A stretch of 59,945 bases of DNA from Candidatus Acutalibacter stercorigallinarum (GCA_019112625.1 DXIW01000031.1:1-59945), one strand, 5' to 3'. Counted from the stretch's first letter, positions 8,011 through 15,641 are shown. Notes: generated by a model not told the origin, from the sequence alone. Numbers and translations are program-made.

Positions 8011-8033
8011 GGACGCCTCCGGGCGTCCTTTTT
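8011..8033 (+). terminator. terminator of the MATE gene
   Basis: GGACGCC (8011-8017) pairs with GGCGTCC (8022-8028), followed by TTTTT. Confidence 0.9.
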
Positions 8034-8106
8034 GCTGCCCCAAAAGGCGTTTGGCCCACCCCTTCTGCATCTTGGTCCCCCATTTCACCCGGTGGGTCAA
8101 AAGCCC

Positions 8107-8135
8107 TTGCGCCGGGGCGGTACCCCCGCTATACT
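8107..8135 (+). promoter_or_regulatory. promoter of the LytTR/DUF3021 pair
   Basis: TTGCGC (8107-8112), 17 bases, TATACT (8130-8135). Confidence 0.6.
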
Positions 8136-8166
8136 GTTCTTGTAGCTACAGAAAGGAGTACAGCCC

Positions 8167-8628
8167 ATGAAGATCGTCATTGAGGAGGACCCCACCCTCC
8201 GCGAGACCCAGGTGCTCATCCGCTGCCGGGCCCGGGATTCCCAGGTGCTGGGCATGGTGGCGGCCCTGGGCAGCTTCGGCCAGCGCCTCACCGGGGAGCG
8301 GGAGGGCCAGACCTACCTGCTGGAGGCCGGGGAGGTGCTCTACGCCGAGTCGGTGGACAAGCGCACCTTCCTCTACACCAAAGCCGGCGTGTACGAGACG
8401 CCCCTGCGCCTCTACGAGCTGGAGGAGCGCCTGGCCCCCCGGGACTTTGTCCGGGCCAGCAAATCCGCGGTGGTCAACTTCAGCCGGGTCCACTCCATCC
8501 GCCCCGACCTGGGCGGCCGCCTGCAGCTCACCCTGGAAAACGGCGAGCGCCTGGGCGTCTCCCGCCAGTACGCCCCCGCCATCAAGGAAAAGCTGGGCAT
8601 TATAGAGAAAGGGAGGAAAGAGTTATGA
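8167..8628 (+). CDS. LytTR-domain DNA-binding transcriptional regulator
   Basis: A 153-residue protein with a C-terminal LytTR domain (about 45-145): EGQTYLLEAGEVLYAESVDK, then FVRASKSAVVNFSRVHSIRP and a final basic strand. There is no receiver domain, so it is not a phosphorylated response regulator. Stand-alone LytTR proteins paired with a DUF3021 membrane protein are a recurrent Firmicutes two-gene module, in which the membrane protein is thought to control the regulator. Its stop overlaps the next start (ATGA, 8625-8628). RBS AAAGGAG is a few bases upstream of the ATG. Confidence 0.88.
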   Translation: MKIVIEEDPTLRETQVLIRCRARDSQVLGMVAALGSFGQRLTGEREGQTYLLEAGEVLYAESVDKRTFLYTKAGVYETPLRLYELEERLAPRDFVRASKSAVVNFSRVHSIRPDLGGRLQLTLENGERLGVSRQYAPAIKEKLGIIEKGRKEL

Positions 8629-9062
8629 AAAAAATCCTGCAAGCCCTGCCGGAGCTGCTCACCAACCTGTGCATCTCCTTTACCGTCGCCACCCTGGTGT
8701 ACACCCTGTTCGACTGGGACAAGGAGACCATGCGCCGGGGCTGGGTGTTCGAAATATTGCTCCTCTGCGCCGTGGCCACGGTGCTCCAGTACCTGTTCTT
8801 CTCCGGAAAGGTGGTCAAGCGCCTGTCCTACCTGTGGCGCATGGTAATCTTCGCCGTCCTGCTGCTGGGGGTGGTGTCCGGCTGCGCGGTCGCCTTCCGC
8901 TGGTTCCCCCTGGACCAGGCCGCCTACTGGCTCACGTTCGCCGGCTTCTTCCTCCTGGGGTACCTGGCCATCTCCCTGGTGTTCGAGCTGTTCTTCCGCT
9001 TCCAGCGCAAGCAGTACGACGCGGCCCTGGGCCGCTATAAGCGGCAAAACCCCGGCCAATAA
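8625..9062 (+). CDS. DUF3021 family membrane protein
   Basis: A 145-residue protein with four hydrophobic segments (about 12-28, 43-60, 70-92, 100-125) and a short basic C-terminal tail (FRFQRKQYDAALGRYKRQ). Length, topology and four-base overlap with a LytTR regulator fit the DUF3021 family. The likely role is to hold or release the cognate regulator at the membrane, an inference from the conserved pairing. It is followed by a strong terminator. Confidence 0.85.
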   Translation: MKKILQALPELLTNLCISFTVATLVYTLFDWDKETMRRGWVFEILLLCAVATVLQYLFFSGKVVKRLSYLWRMVIFAVLLLGVVSGCAVAFRWFPLDQAAYWLTFAGFFLLGYLAISLVFELFFRFQRKQYDAALGRYKRQNPGQ

Positions 9063-9073
9063 ATAAAAAAAGA

Positions 9074-9096
9074 GGAGGGCCCCGGCCCTCCTTTTT
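9074..9096 (+). terminator. terminator of the LytTR/DUF3021 operon
   Basis: GGAGGGCC (9074-9081) pairs with GGCCCTCC (9084-9091), then TTTTT. Confidence 0.9.
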
Positions 9097-9098
9097 CC

Positions 9099-9128
9099 TT
9101 GCGCGCCCTCTGACCGCCGTGGTATACT
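9099..9128 (+). promoter_or_regulatory. promoter of the small membrane protein/SprT-like operon
   Basis: TTGCGC (9099-9104), 18 bases, TATACT (9123-9128), with TGG before TATACT (extended -10). Confidence 0.6.
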
Positions 9129-9155
9129 GTTCCCCAGAAGAAAGGAGCGACCGCC

Positions 9156-9332
9156 ATGCTGTACCCCGCCCTCATCACCCTGGCCGCCTGGCTCGTGGGC
9201 CTGCTCATCGACGCCAACATCCCCTTCGAGCCCCTGGGCTTTTTAGAGCTCCGGGTGCTCCTGCCTGTGCTGGCTATGGGACTTTGCATCCTCTGGCGCC
9301 TGCGCCAGAACAGCAAGAGGGACGACCCGTGA
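9156..9332 (+). CDS. small two-span membrane protein (58 residues)
   Basis: MLYPALITLAAWLVGLLIDA followed by a polar turn and a second hydrophobic stretch (LRVLLPVLAMGLCILWRLRQ), ending NSKRDDP. AAAGGAG at 9141-9147 sits eight bases before the ATG and a promoter lies just upstream, so the frame is credible despite its size. Its TGA overlaps the GTG of the next gene (GTGA at 9329-9332), which indicates coupled translation. I do not recognise the family. It could be a membrane partner for the zinc protein encoded next. Confidence 0.7.
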   Translation: MLYPALITLAAWLVGLLIDANIPFEPLGFLELRVLLPVLAMGLCILWRLRQNSKRDDP

Positions 9333-9817
9333 CCCAGCCGGAGCTGAACGCCCTCTTCGCCTCCCTGGCCGGGGAGCTGCGGGCCCTGGGCATCCCCCTG
9401 TCAAAGGACATCGACCCCCAGCCGGTGATCAATACCCGGGCCCAGCGCCGCCTGGGCTGCTGCGTCCACCGGGAGGGCCGCTACACCATCCAGGTCTCCC
9501 AAAGCGTTTTAGACGATCCCCCGCTGCTCCGGGTCACCCTGGCCCACGAGCTCCTCCACACCTGCCCGGGGTGTCTCAATCACGGGGCGGCCTGGAAAGC
9601 CTACGCCAAAACCGCGGGGGAGGCCCTGGGCCTCTCCATCACCCGGGCGGTGGCGCTGGAAGGGGACGCCGCGCCCCTCCGCCGTGAGGAGATGAAGTAC
9701 TTCCTCCGCTGTGAGAAATGCGGCGCGGTCATCGGCCGGTACCGTATGTGCAAGCTGGTCAAATACCCCTGGCGCTACCGCTGCGCCGCCTGCGGCGGCA
9801 AACTCAAGCGCGTCTAG
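9329..9817 (+). CDS. SprT-like zinc metalloprotein
   Basis: A 162-residue protein starting from GTG at 9329. It has the zinc-protease motif HELLH (73-77) and a C-terminal zinc ribbon with Cys128, Cys131, Cys152 and Cys155. This layout is the SprT-like family, related to the protease core of Spartan, which removes proteins crosslinked to DNA. In bacteria the role is mostly untested. The start is set by the GTGA overlap with the small membrane gene, because the frame further upstream lies antisense-like inside it. CCVHREGRYTIQVS is a typical beta-strand pair before the helix. Confidence 0.85.
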   Translation: MTQPELNALFASLAGELRALGIPLSKDIDPQPVINTRAQRRLGCCVHREGRYTIQVSQSVLDDPPLLRVTLAHELLHTCPGCLNHGAAWKAYAKTAGEALGLSITRAVALEGDAAPLRREEMKYFLRCEKCGAVIGRYRMCKLVKYPWRYRCAACGGKLKRV

Positions 9818-9835
9818 CGCCGCCCCCACCCCCAC

Positions 9836-9863
9836 AAAAAAGGAGCCCCCAGCCGGGGGCTCC
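9836..9863 (-). terminator. terminator of the lipoprotein gene (reverse strand)
   Basis: On the reverse strand GGAGCCCCC pairs with GGGGGCTCC (9842-9863), followed by six Ts (the A-run at 9836-9841). The SprT-like gene may use the same hairpin from the other side, with a poor T-run. Confidence 0.85.
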
Positions 9864-9868
9864 TCCCA

Positions 9869-10282
9869 TTATTCATACACATGGTTCACCAGGTCCAAAA
9901 ACTCCTCCGCCGAAAGGGACGAGCGGTAGATCACCTGGTCGGCCTCCGGGTAGGGGCCGGGGTAGATGAAGTCCACAAACTCCCCGTTGATGTCGATGAG
10001 GGCCGTCACCGTCTGGCCCTCCTCCTGCCGGGTGAGCTCCAACAGGTAGTCGGGGTAGTAGGCGAACAGGCGGATGTCCCGGTCCAGGGGCTCCGCGTCC
10101 TGGATGGCGCCGCCGAAGTCCTCCATCAGCTGGAGGTTCTCGCCGGTGCTGGCGTTCAGGTGCAGCAGCTTCAGCTGCTCCCCATACCCCCGGGAGAGGT
10201 CCATCTGGACGGCGTTGGGATTTTGGCAGCCGGCCAGCAGGCACAGGGCCAGGGCCAGCAGCAGGGCGGTGATCTTCTTCAT
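9869..10282 (-). CDS. small lipoprotein of unknown function
   Basis: A 137-residue protein with a lipoprotein signal peptide (MKKITALLLALALCLLAGC; lipobox LAGC, lipidated Cys19). The mature part is acidic and alternates short strands (IRLFAYYPDYLLELTRQEEG, TALIDINGEFVDFIYPGPY), suggesting a small beta-rich domain anchored outside the membrane. I do not recognise a family. It has its own promoter, whose -35 lies in the stop codon of the upstream amidohydrolase gene. Confidence 0.8.
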   Translation of the reverse strand: MKKITALLLALALCLLAGCQNPNAVQMDLSRGYGEQLKLLHLNASTGENLQLMEDFGGAIQDAEPLDRDIRLFAYYPDYLLELTRQEEGQTVTALIDINGEFVDFIYPGPYPEADQVIYRSSLSAEEFLDLVNHVYE

Positions 10283-10319
10283 GGCAAATCCTCACAACGT
10301 GGCATAGCTCTTTGCTGCT

Positions 10320-10348
10320 ATTGTACCCGCTTTCCGGGGAAATGTCAA
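10320..10348 (-). promoter_or_regulatory. promoter of the lipoprotein gene
   Basis: On the reverse strand: TTGACA (10348-10343), 17 bases, TACAAT (10325-10320). The TGA inside TTGACA is the stop codon of the upstream amidohydrolase. Confidence 0.8.
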
Positions 10349-11145
10349 ATGGAGATGCCGAAAAGCTCCTCCGCGTTTTTCCAGGCGATGGCCTCCTTCT
10401 CCGCCGGGGTCAGGTCCGCAGCGTCCAGCAGGGCCTTCTCCGCCGGCAGGGTGCTCCAGGGGCTGTCCGTGGCAAAGAGCACGTGGTCCGCCCCCCGCAG
10501 CTTCACCAGCTCCGTAAACCCGGCCACATCCAAAAAGTGGGAGGCAAAGGCGGTGTCGAAGTACACGTTGGGCTTGTTTGCCAAATGCTTGGCCGCCTCT
10601 TCCGGCAGGTCCATGCCCCCCATGTGGGCGGCGATGATGGTCAGCCTGGGGAACAGGTCGGCGATTTTCCCCAGCACGTCCGGCGGGCAGTGGATCAGGT
10701 TGGGGGAGAGGGGGTCCCGCCCGGTGTGGAAGGCCACGGGCAGCCCCAGCTTCTCCGCCTCAGCATAAATGGGCAGCGCCGCCTCGTCCCCGATGAAGAA
10801 CTCCTGGTAGTCCGGGTGCAGCTTGATACCGTGCAGCCCCGCCTCCTTGATCTCGCCCATGGCCTCTATGGCGTTCTCCGCGTAGGGGTACACGCTGCCA
10901 AAGCAGTACAGGCCGTCCCCCTGGCTCTCCACGGCGAACCGGTTGACAGAGGTCTGCTGGTGGGCGTTGGTGGCGATGTGCAGCACCATGCCCCCAACGC
11001 AGCCCCACTGGGCGAATTTGGCCAGGGTGTCCCCCCGGGTGCCGTCGGTGTAGGTGGGGCACTGGCTGATCTCCCGCAGCCGGGGCAAAGCCTTGCCCGC
11101 CAGCTTGTCCGGGAAGAAATGTACATGGGTGTCAAAGTATTTCAT
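10345..11145 (-). CDS. amidohydrolase-2 family metal-dependent hydrolase
   Basis: A 266-residue TIM-barrel hydrolase. Metal-ligand candidates are DTHVH (residues 5-9), the His in GIKLHPDYQ, the His in AHMGG and the Asp in FATDSPW. These match the PF04909 amidohydrolase-2 group, which includes decarboxylases and lactonases, so the substrate is open. The start ATG at 11145 has AAAGGA six bases upstream. A longer reading to 11289 runs through a repeat-rich intergenic stretch and is rejected. Confidence 0.85.
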   Translation of the reverse strand: MKYFDTHVHFFPDKLAGKALPRLREISQCPTYTDGTRGDTLAKFAQWGCVGGMVLHIATNAHQQTSVNRFAVESQGDGLYCFGSVYPYAENAIEAMGEIKEAGLHGIKLHPDYQEFFIGDEAALPIYAEAEKLGLPVAFHTGRDPLSPNLIHCPPDVLGKIADLFPRLTIIAAHMGGMDLPEEAAKHLANKPNVYFDTAFASHFLDVAGFTELVKLRGADHVLFATDSPWSTLPAEKALLDAADLTPAEKEAIAWKNAEELFGISI

Positions 11146-11287
11146 AGGCTGTCCTTTCTGTTGCGGTAGCGGCACATGCGGCATATTGTTTCGGATGGGC
11201 CTTCCCGGGCGAAAGTATAACGCTTTCCAATAAAATCCCGGCGGGCAAAAGCCCAGAGGGATTCTCCCGTCCCGTCTGGTGGCGTAC

Positions 11288-11359
11288 AAAAACCCCGGTT
11301 AGTGAACCGGGCAAACGGCGTCCTTTGCCGTTTGCCCGCGTGAACGGATAGGGGTTTTT
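11288..11359. repeat. nested inverted repeat (cloverleaf-like) in the rpsR-amidohydrolase gap
   Basis: An outer pair AAAAACCCC (11288-11296)/GGGGTTTTT (11351-11359) encloses an 11-bp perfect stem GGGCAAACGGC (11309-11319)/GCCGTTTGCCC (11327-11337) and a competing small stem CCCGGTT/AACCGGG (11294-11311). T-runs exist on both strands. The 11146-11429 gap otherwise holds no credible gene. Confidence 0.7.
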
Positions 11360-11381
11360 CCTGTCCAGTCCGGCCACGGAC

Positions 11382-11414
11382 AAAAAAGAGGCCCTCCCAA
11401 ACGGGAAAGCCTCT
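11382..11414 (-). terminator. terminator of the rpsF-ssb-rpsR operon
   Basis: On the reverse strand AGAGGC pairs with GCCTCT (11387-11414) with an inner TCCC/GGGA pairing, followed by six Ts. Confidence 0.85.
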
Positions 11415-11429
11415 CGTTCTGCCAAACAC

Positions 11430-11678
11430 TCAGTCGGAAGTGTAGGGGAGCAGGGCCAGATGTCTTGCGCGCTTGATGGCCACCGTCAGGGCGCGCTGGT
11501 GATACGCGCAGGTGCCGGTGACACGGCGGGGGAGGATCTTGCCTCTCTCGGAGATGAAGCGGCGCAGTTTGGCCACGTCCTTGTAATCAATAAACTCCGC
11601 GCGGTCTACGCAAAAGCTGCACACCTTTTTGCGGCCCTTGCGCCCGCGGCGGACTTCTCTTTCAGGCCTGTCTGCCAT
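11430..11678 (-). CDS. rpsR: 30S ribosomal protein bS18
   Basis: An 82-residue protein with the bS18 signature [17 protein letters not shown] followed by the basic [12 protein letters not shown] end. It keeps a full zinc-ribbon set: CSFC near the start and TCAYH later, i.e. the C+ form of S18. I use the ATG at 11678; a TTG two codons upstream (11684) is closer to the AAAGGAGG and cannot be excluded. It is the last gene of the rpsF-ssb-rpsR operon. Confidence 0.97.
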   Translation of the reverse strand: MADRPEREVRRGRKGRKKVCSFCVDRAEFIDYKDVAKLRRFISERGKILPRRVTGTCAYHQRALTVAIKRARHLALLPYTSD

Positions 11679-11741
11679 AGCCAAAAAAGCCTCCTTTGCT
11701 TTTGGATGGGGAGATGACCCCCGCTGCCCACAGCCTGTGGC

Positions 11742-12206
11742 TTAGAAGGGCAGGTCGTCGTCTCCCAGGATCTCTTCAAAATCTTCGCTGCTTCCGCTGG
11801 AATAGGCGGGGGCAGGCTCGCTGAACGCGGCGGGCCGGGGCGCGGGAGCGCTCTCGTAGCTGCTGCCGCCAGCGCTGCCGGATTCCCGCTTGGAACCAGT
11901 GAAGCTCACATCGCTGGCCACGATCTCGAACGCCTTGCGCTTATTGCCCTGCCGGTCCTCGTAATTCCGGGTCTGGATGGACCCGGTCACAGCGATCATG
12001 CTGCCCTTCTGGAAATATTTGCAGACGAACTCCGCCGTCTGCCGCCAGGCCACCACGTCGATAAAATCCGTCTGGCGCTCGGTACCGGCCCGGGCGTAAG
12101 AGCGGTCTACCGCAACGGTGAAGCTGGTCACAGCGATGTCGTTCTGGGTGTGTCTCAATTCCGGGTCGGCGGTAAGCCTCCCCATAATCGCGGCAACGTT
12201 CAGCAT
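11742..12206 (-). CDS. ssb: single-stranded DNA-binding protein
   Basis: A 154-residue SSB: OB fold from MLNVAAIMGRLTADPELRHT through FEIVASDVSFTGSK (about 1-108), a Ser/Pro/Ala-rich flexible linker, and the acidic interaction tip DDDLPF at the C-terminus. It coats single-stranded DNA and recruits repair and replication proteins through the tip. Position between rpsF and rpsR is the standard Firmicutes arrangement. Confidence 0.97.
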   Translation of the reverse strand: MLNVAAIMGRLTADPELRHTQNDIAVTSFTVAVDRSYARAGTERQTDFIDVVAWRQTAEFVCKYFQKGSMIAVTGSIQTRNYEDRQGNKRKAFEIVASDVSFTGSKRESGSAGGSSYESAPAPRPAAFSEPAPAYSSGSSEDFEEILGDDDLPF

Positions 12207-12234
12207 AATGCAGGCACTCTCTTTCGTAGCGTGA

Positions 12235-12657
12235 TTATTCCGCAGTCTCCTGGGCGGGAGCCTCTACCGCCTCGGCGGCAATGGCCTCCACGTCGATGTT
12301 GTTGGCCTCTTCAGCTTTCTGGGCCTGGGCCTTCTTGGCCTTCTCAATCGCCATCACGTGACGGGGGTCGCGCTTGACGATGAGGGTGCGCAGGATGCCG
12401 TCGGTGATCTGGTACCGGCGGTCCAGCTCAGCGGTAAAGTCGGGAGTGCTCTCGAAGTTGATCAGGGTGTAGTAGCCCTCGGTCTGCTTCTGGATGGGGT
12501 AGGCGAAGCGGCGCTTCCCCCAGTCGTCAACACTCTGCACAGTACCGTGCTCTGCGATGAGAGCCTTGAAGCGTTCCACGAGAGCGGCGCTGCCCTCCTC
12601 GCCCAGCTTGGCGGAAGTGACGATGACGGTCTCGTAGAGGTTCTTTCCATCTGCCAT
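12235..12657 (-). CDS. rpsF: 30S ribosomal protein bS6
   Basis: A 140-residue bS6 (start MADGKNLYETVIVTSAKLGE) with the conserved DDWGKRRFAYPIQKQTEGYY segment and an acidic/Ala-rich tail after residue 100. I choose the ATG at 12657; an upstream GTG at 12669 overlaps the AGGAGG. bS6 binds bS18 in the 30S platform. The gene leads the operon and has a structured leader where the S6:S18 complex may bind. Confidence 0.97.
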   Translation of the reverse strand: MADGKNLYETVIVTSAKLGEEGSAALVERFKALIAEHGTVQSVDDWGKRRFAYPIQKQTEGYYTLINFESTPDFTAELDRRYQITDGILRTLIVKRDPRHVMAIEKAKKAQAQKAEEANNIDVEAIAAEAVEAPAQETAE

Positions 12658-12745
12658 TTTGTATTGCACCTCCTTTTGGTCGTTTGGCCCCGGGCAGTTG
12701 CTTGTCCCGGAGCAAGGAGCTTGAGATCAGGTCTCAAACAACTGT
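12658..12745 (-). promoter_or_regulatory. candidate bS6:bS18 leader RNA of the rpsF operon
   Basis: The roughly 85-base leader contains TTGCT/AGCAA closing a CCGGGACA-containing loop and a nearby CCCGGGGC stretch. Many bacteria have an S6:S18-binding leader with a CCG motif in this place. The match is by position and the CCG element only; I could not fold or align it. Confidence 0.4.
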
Positions 12746-12748
12746 AAT

Positions 12749-12776
12749 ATTATAGCACACCCACCGGGAAAGTCAA
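12749..12776 (-). promoter_or_regulatory. promoter of the rpsF-ssb-rpsR operon
   Basis: Reverse strand: TTGACT (12776-12771), 16 bases, TATAAT (12754-12749), preceded by TGTGC (extended -10). Confidence 0.85.
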
Positions 12777-12803
12777 GCAAAATCTACCGGCTCCCCGTAT
12801 CTT

Positions 12804-13448
12804 TTATCCCTGCCAGGTCCCCATGCACAGCTCCATCAGATGGACGGCCTTGGCCCCGCCCAAAAGCAGCCCGGCGGTGCACCGGTTGCAGTAAGTCACC
12901 GCCAGGGGCGCGGTGAGCTTTTCCGCCTGCTCCGCCATCAGCTGCCGCTGTTCCTCTTCTGCATACTCGTAAAGCGGCACCCCGGGCCTGGACTGGACGA
13001 GGGCCAGGTTCTCCGGCCTTTTTGGCTCGAAGTGCAGATTCCCACAGAACACCGATTTCTCCCGGTTTTCCTCCATCTCTACAACAGCCACGCCCATCTT
13101 TCTGAGGCAGGCCCGCGCCCCATCAAAGATCTCCGGGTGTGCCCGATCCCGCCAGCAATCCTGCACGTTCACGGTAAGGCCGCTGTAGTCCGGCCAGGGA
13201 AAGTCCTCCTGCTCCGCCAGCCACACGAACAGGTTTTGCAGCACCAGTTGGTTGTCCGGTTTGGCCTCCAACGTTTCCCGGCAGGCCTGGCAGAAGTACA
13301 GCGCCGTCTCCCCGGCGGGCCAGGCAGTCTTGTCGAACCGGCAGCAGCCCGCCACCGGCATCTTTTCTTTGAGATAGGCCCGCAGCCTTCTGGCAGCCTC
13401 GGGGCTGGCCTTGGTAAAATTGCAGCTGGGAAAATAAACGCTCCCCAT
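12804..13448 (-). CDS. cysteine-rich (Fe-S)-type protein of unknown role
   Basis: A 214-residue soluble protein starting MGSVYFPSCNFTKASPEAAR. It has clustered cysteines: SCNF, AGCCRFDK, FCQAC, then NVQDCW and a late TYCNRCTAG. The CC motif and paired cysteines resemble CCG-type cysteine-rich domains of heterodisulfide reductase-like proteins, suggesting Fe-S or zinc binding. The start ATG at 13448 has AGAAAGG nine bases upstream. It stands between the rpsF operon and galU. Function unknown. Confidence 0.75.
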   Translation of the reverse strand: MGSVYFPSCNFTKASPEAARRLRAYLKEKMPVAGCCRFDKTAWPAGETALYFCQACRETLEAKPDNQLVLQNLFVWLAEQEDFPWPDYSGLTVNVQDCWRDRAHPEIFDGARACLRKMGVAVVEMEENREKSVFCGNLHFEPKRPENLALVQSRPGVPLYEYAEEEQRQLMAEQAEKLTAPLAVTYCNRCTAGLLLGGAKAVHLMELCMGTWQG

Positions 13449-13474
13449 GTCCCTCACCCTTTCTCACTTTTTAG

Positions 13475-13500
13475 AAAAAGGCCTCCCGCCTGGGGAGGCC
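13475..13500 (-). terminator. terminator of galU
   Basis: Reverse strand: GGCCTCCC pairs with GGGAGGCC (13480-13500), followed by TTTTTC. Confidence 0.88.
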
Positions 13501-13507
13501 CTTCTGG

Positions 13508-14386
13508 TCACAGCGTCTTGCTCAGCTCTTTCAGGTAGGCCCGAAAGGCCTGGCCAATCTCCGGGTGCTGCAGGCCAACCTCCACCGTGGCCTGCAAAAT
13601 GCCCAGCTTGTTGCCCATGTCGTACCGGGTGCCGGTAAAGTCCACGGCGGTCATGCCCTCCCGGCGGGCCAGCTCCTTCATGGCGTCGGTGAGCTGGATC
13701 TCACCCCCTGCCCCAGGGGCGGTGCGCTCTAAAATACCGAAGATCTCCGGGGGCAGTACGCAGCGCCCCAAAATGGAGTACAGGGACAGAATGTCCTCCT
13801 TGCGCTGGGGCTTCTCCACCATGTCGGTGCAGGAGAAGCAGTTGCCCTCCAGGGGCTCCACCTTCAGGGAGGAGTACTTCTTAATAGCCTCCTCGCTCAC
13901 TTCCTTTACCCCGACCACGCCTTTGCCGTACCGCTCCCAGGCCCGGATGAGCTGCCCGCAGGCCGGGTCCTCGCCCAGAATCACGTCGTCGCCGTAGAGC
14001 ACGGCAAAGGGCTCGTCCCCCACAAATTCCCTTGCGCAGAGGATGGCGTGGCCCAGCCCCTTGGTCTCCTTCTGCCGCACGTAGAAGATGTTGGCCAATC
14101 TGGAGATGGCCACCACCTGCTCCAATACGGCCTCCTTTTCCGGGCTGCCGGTGAGGCGGGCCTCCAGCTCCGGGGCCCGGTCGAAGTGGTCCTCCAAAAG
14201 CCCCTTGCCCCGGTTGGTGATGATGAGGATGTCCTCGATGCCGGCGGCCGCCGCCTCCTCCACAATATACTGGATGGCGGGCTTGTCCACAATGGGGAGC
14301 ATCTCCTTGGGCATGGCCTTGGTGGCGGGGAGCACCCGGGTGCCAAGCCCCGCCGCGGGGATGACTGCCTTGCGTACCTTTTTCAT
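13508..14386 (-). CDS. galU: UTP-glucose-1-phosphate uridylyltransferase
   Basis: A 292-residue nucleotidyltransferase. It has the N-terminal nucleotide loop PAAGLGTRVLPATKAMPKEM, the IVEEA segment, LYGDDVI with metal-binding Asp residues, and VEKPQRKE. It makes UDP-glucose for cell-wall and glycolipid synthesis. Start at 14386 (MKKVRKAVIPAAG); longer frames are not protein-like. The length is standard for bacterial GalU. It is 37 bases after the upstream zinc-ribbon membrane gene and may be cotranscribed with it. Confidence 0.95.
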   Translation of the reverse strand: MKKVRKAVIPAAGLGTRVLPATKAMPKEMLPIVDKPAIQYIVEEAAAAGIEDILIITNRGKGLLEDHFDRAPELEARLTGSPEKEAVLEQVVAISRLANIFYVRQKETKGLGHAILCAREFVGDEPFAVLYGDDVILGEDPACGQLIRAWERYGKGVVGVKEVSEEAIKKYSSLKVEPLEGNCFSCTDMVEKPQRKEDILSLYSILGRCVLPPEIFGILERTAPGAGGEIQLTDAMKELARREGMTAVDFTGTRYDMGNKLGILQATVEVGLQHPEIGQAFRAYLKELSKTL

Positions 14387-14423
14387 AACAGGCTCCTTTT
14401 CTGGCTGTGATAGGGCGCGCCCG

Positions 14424-15443
14424 CTACAGCAGCAGGGGCACCACATAGTTTAGCAGGAAATAGCACACGAACATGCAGGTGGCGATGGCCACGTTCACCC
14501 CGCCCCGGGCGTCCAGGGTCATGGTGGGGTCGTCCTCCACCCGGCTGGCCTTTACCATGCGCACCGTGCGCACACAGTGCTCCATATACCACTTGTTGCC
14601 CTTCACCCCGGTGACGATCATCACCACCAGCAGGGGCACCAGGCAGAACAGCGGGCACACCGCCTGGATATACAGGGCCGTGTTCTGGAGCATATACTGC
14701 ACCACCAGGGCAAATTCCGGGCTGCTGTAGGAGAGGGAGGCGGTCTGGTCCAGCCCCAGGGCCTCCACCGCCTGGAGGAACGCCGGCACGGACACAAAGG
14801 CCAGCAGGCACTGGAAGGTCAGGTACAGGCCGAACACCAGCAGCGTCACCACCGCCCCGGCCTTGTACATCTTCCGGTACAGCATCCAGGGCCCGGAGAA
14901 GAAGAACGCGCACACGCTGAACTTGTTTCGCCGGGTCTGCTTCATATAGCGGAACACCGTCATATAGTAGGCGGTGTTCTGCTTCACCACCTTCGAGGCG
15001 TCCCCGAAGGTGACCCCCTGGGCCAGCTCCTCCGCCGGGGACACGCCCCCCATGGGGTCAAAGACAAAGGGCATGGGCCCGCCGTAGGGGCTGCCCGGCT
15101 GGCCGCCGCCGTAGTAGGGGGGCGCCTGGTTCTGGTGGGCCTGGGGCTGCCCGGTGAGGGAGGCCCCGCACCGGCTGCAGAACAGGGCGCTGTGGCCGTT
15201 GAGCGTCCCGCACACCGGGCACTCCTGGTCCTTGATCTCCGCGGCGGGGTCCGGGGCCTTGGGGGGCTCCGGCGGCTGCCATTCCTTCCCCTGGGCGTGG
15301 AGGTCGCCGAACACGCACTTGCCCTCTTTTTGATAACACGCCCGGTGATAGGGCGCGCCGCACTCCGGACAGACCACGATGTCGTCCTCCGGCTGGAAGG
15401 GCACGCCGCACACAGGGCACTTCACACCAGTGTAATCCAACAT
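14424..15443 (-). CDS. zinc-ribbon/RING-like membrane protein (DUF2628-like)
   Basis: A 339-residue protein. The N-terminus has CPVCGVPFQ...CPECGAPYHRACYQ (RING/PHD-like zinc cluster, about 9-43), then a second ribbon CPVC...CSRCG (about 75-93). A Pro/Gly/Gln-rich linker follows. The C-terminal half has about four membrane spans, one after RRNKFSVCAFFFSGPWMLYR, a feature of DUF2628 proteins. Such zinc-ribbon membrane proteins are common in Clostridia but uncharacterised. It has its own promoter, divergent from the Sel1 gene. Confidence 0.8.
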   Translation of the reverse strand: MLDYTGVKCPVCGVPFQPEDDIVVCPECGAPYHRACYQKEGKCVFGDLHAQGKEWQPPEPPKAPDPAAEIKDQECPVCGTLNGHSALFCSRCGASLTGQPQAHQNQAPPYYGGGQPGSPYGGPMPFVFDPMGGVSPAEELAQGVTFGDASKVVKQNTAYYMTVFRYMKQTRRNKFSVCAFFFSGPWMLYRKMYKAGAVVTLLVFGLYLTFQCLLAFVSVPAFLQAVEALGLDQTASLSYSSPEFALVVQYMLQNTALYIQAVCPLFCLVPLLVVMIVTGVKGNKWYMEHCVRTVRMVKASRVEDDPTMTLDARGGVNVAIATCMFVCYFLLNYVVPLLL

Positions 15444-15481
15444 AGAGAAAAGCCTTTCTTTCTTCGCAGGATTTGTACCCT

Positions 15482-15510
15482 ATTTTACACGATTTGCGGC
15501 AAAAGCGCAA
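15482..15510 (-). promoter_or_regulatory. promoter of the zinc-ribbon membrane gene
   Basis: Reverse strand: TTGCGC (15510-15505), 17 bases, TAAAAT (15487-15482). Confidence 0.6.
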
Positions 15511-15569
15511 TCATCCCCCGCTAAATTTCCAATCTGTTAATATTTTGGGGGAGAAAAGCCGGTTTTCCC

Positions 15570-15598
15570 TTGCGCTCCCCCGCCGCCCCTATTATAAT
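15570..15598 (+). promoter_or_regulatory. promoter of the Sel1-repeat gene
   Basis: TTGCGC (15570-15575), 17 bases, TATAAT (15593-15598). Confidence 0.7.
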
Positions 15599-15641
15599 GG
15601 GGAGTAGAAAAACGCGCTTTCCGCGCACAGGAGGGAGTCCC

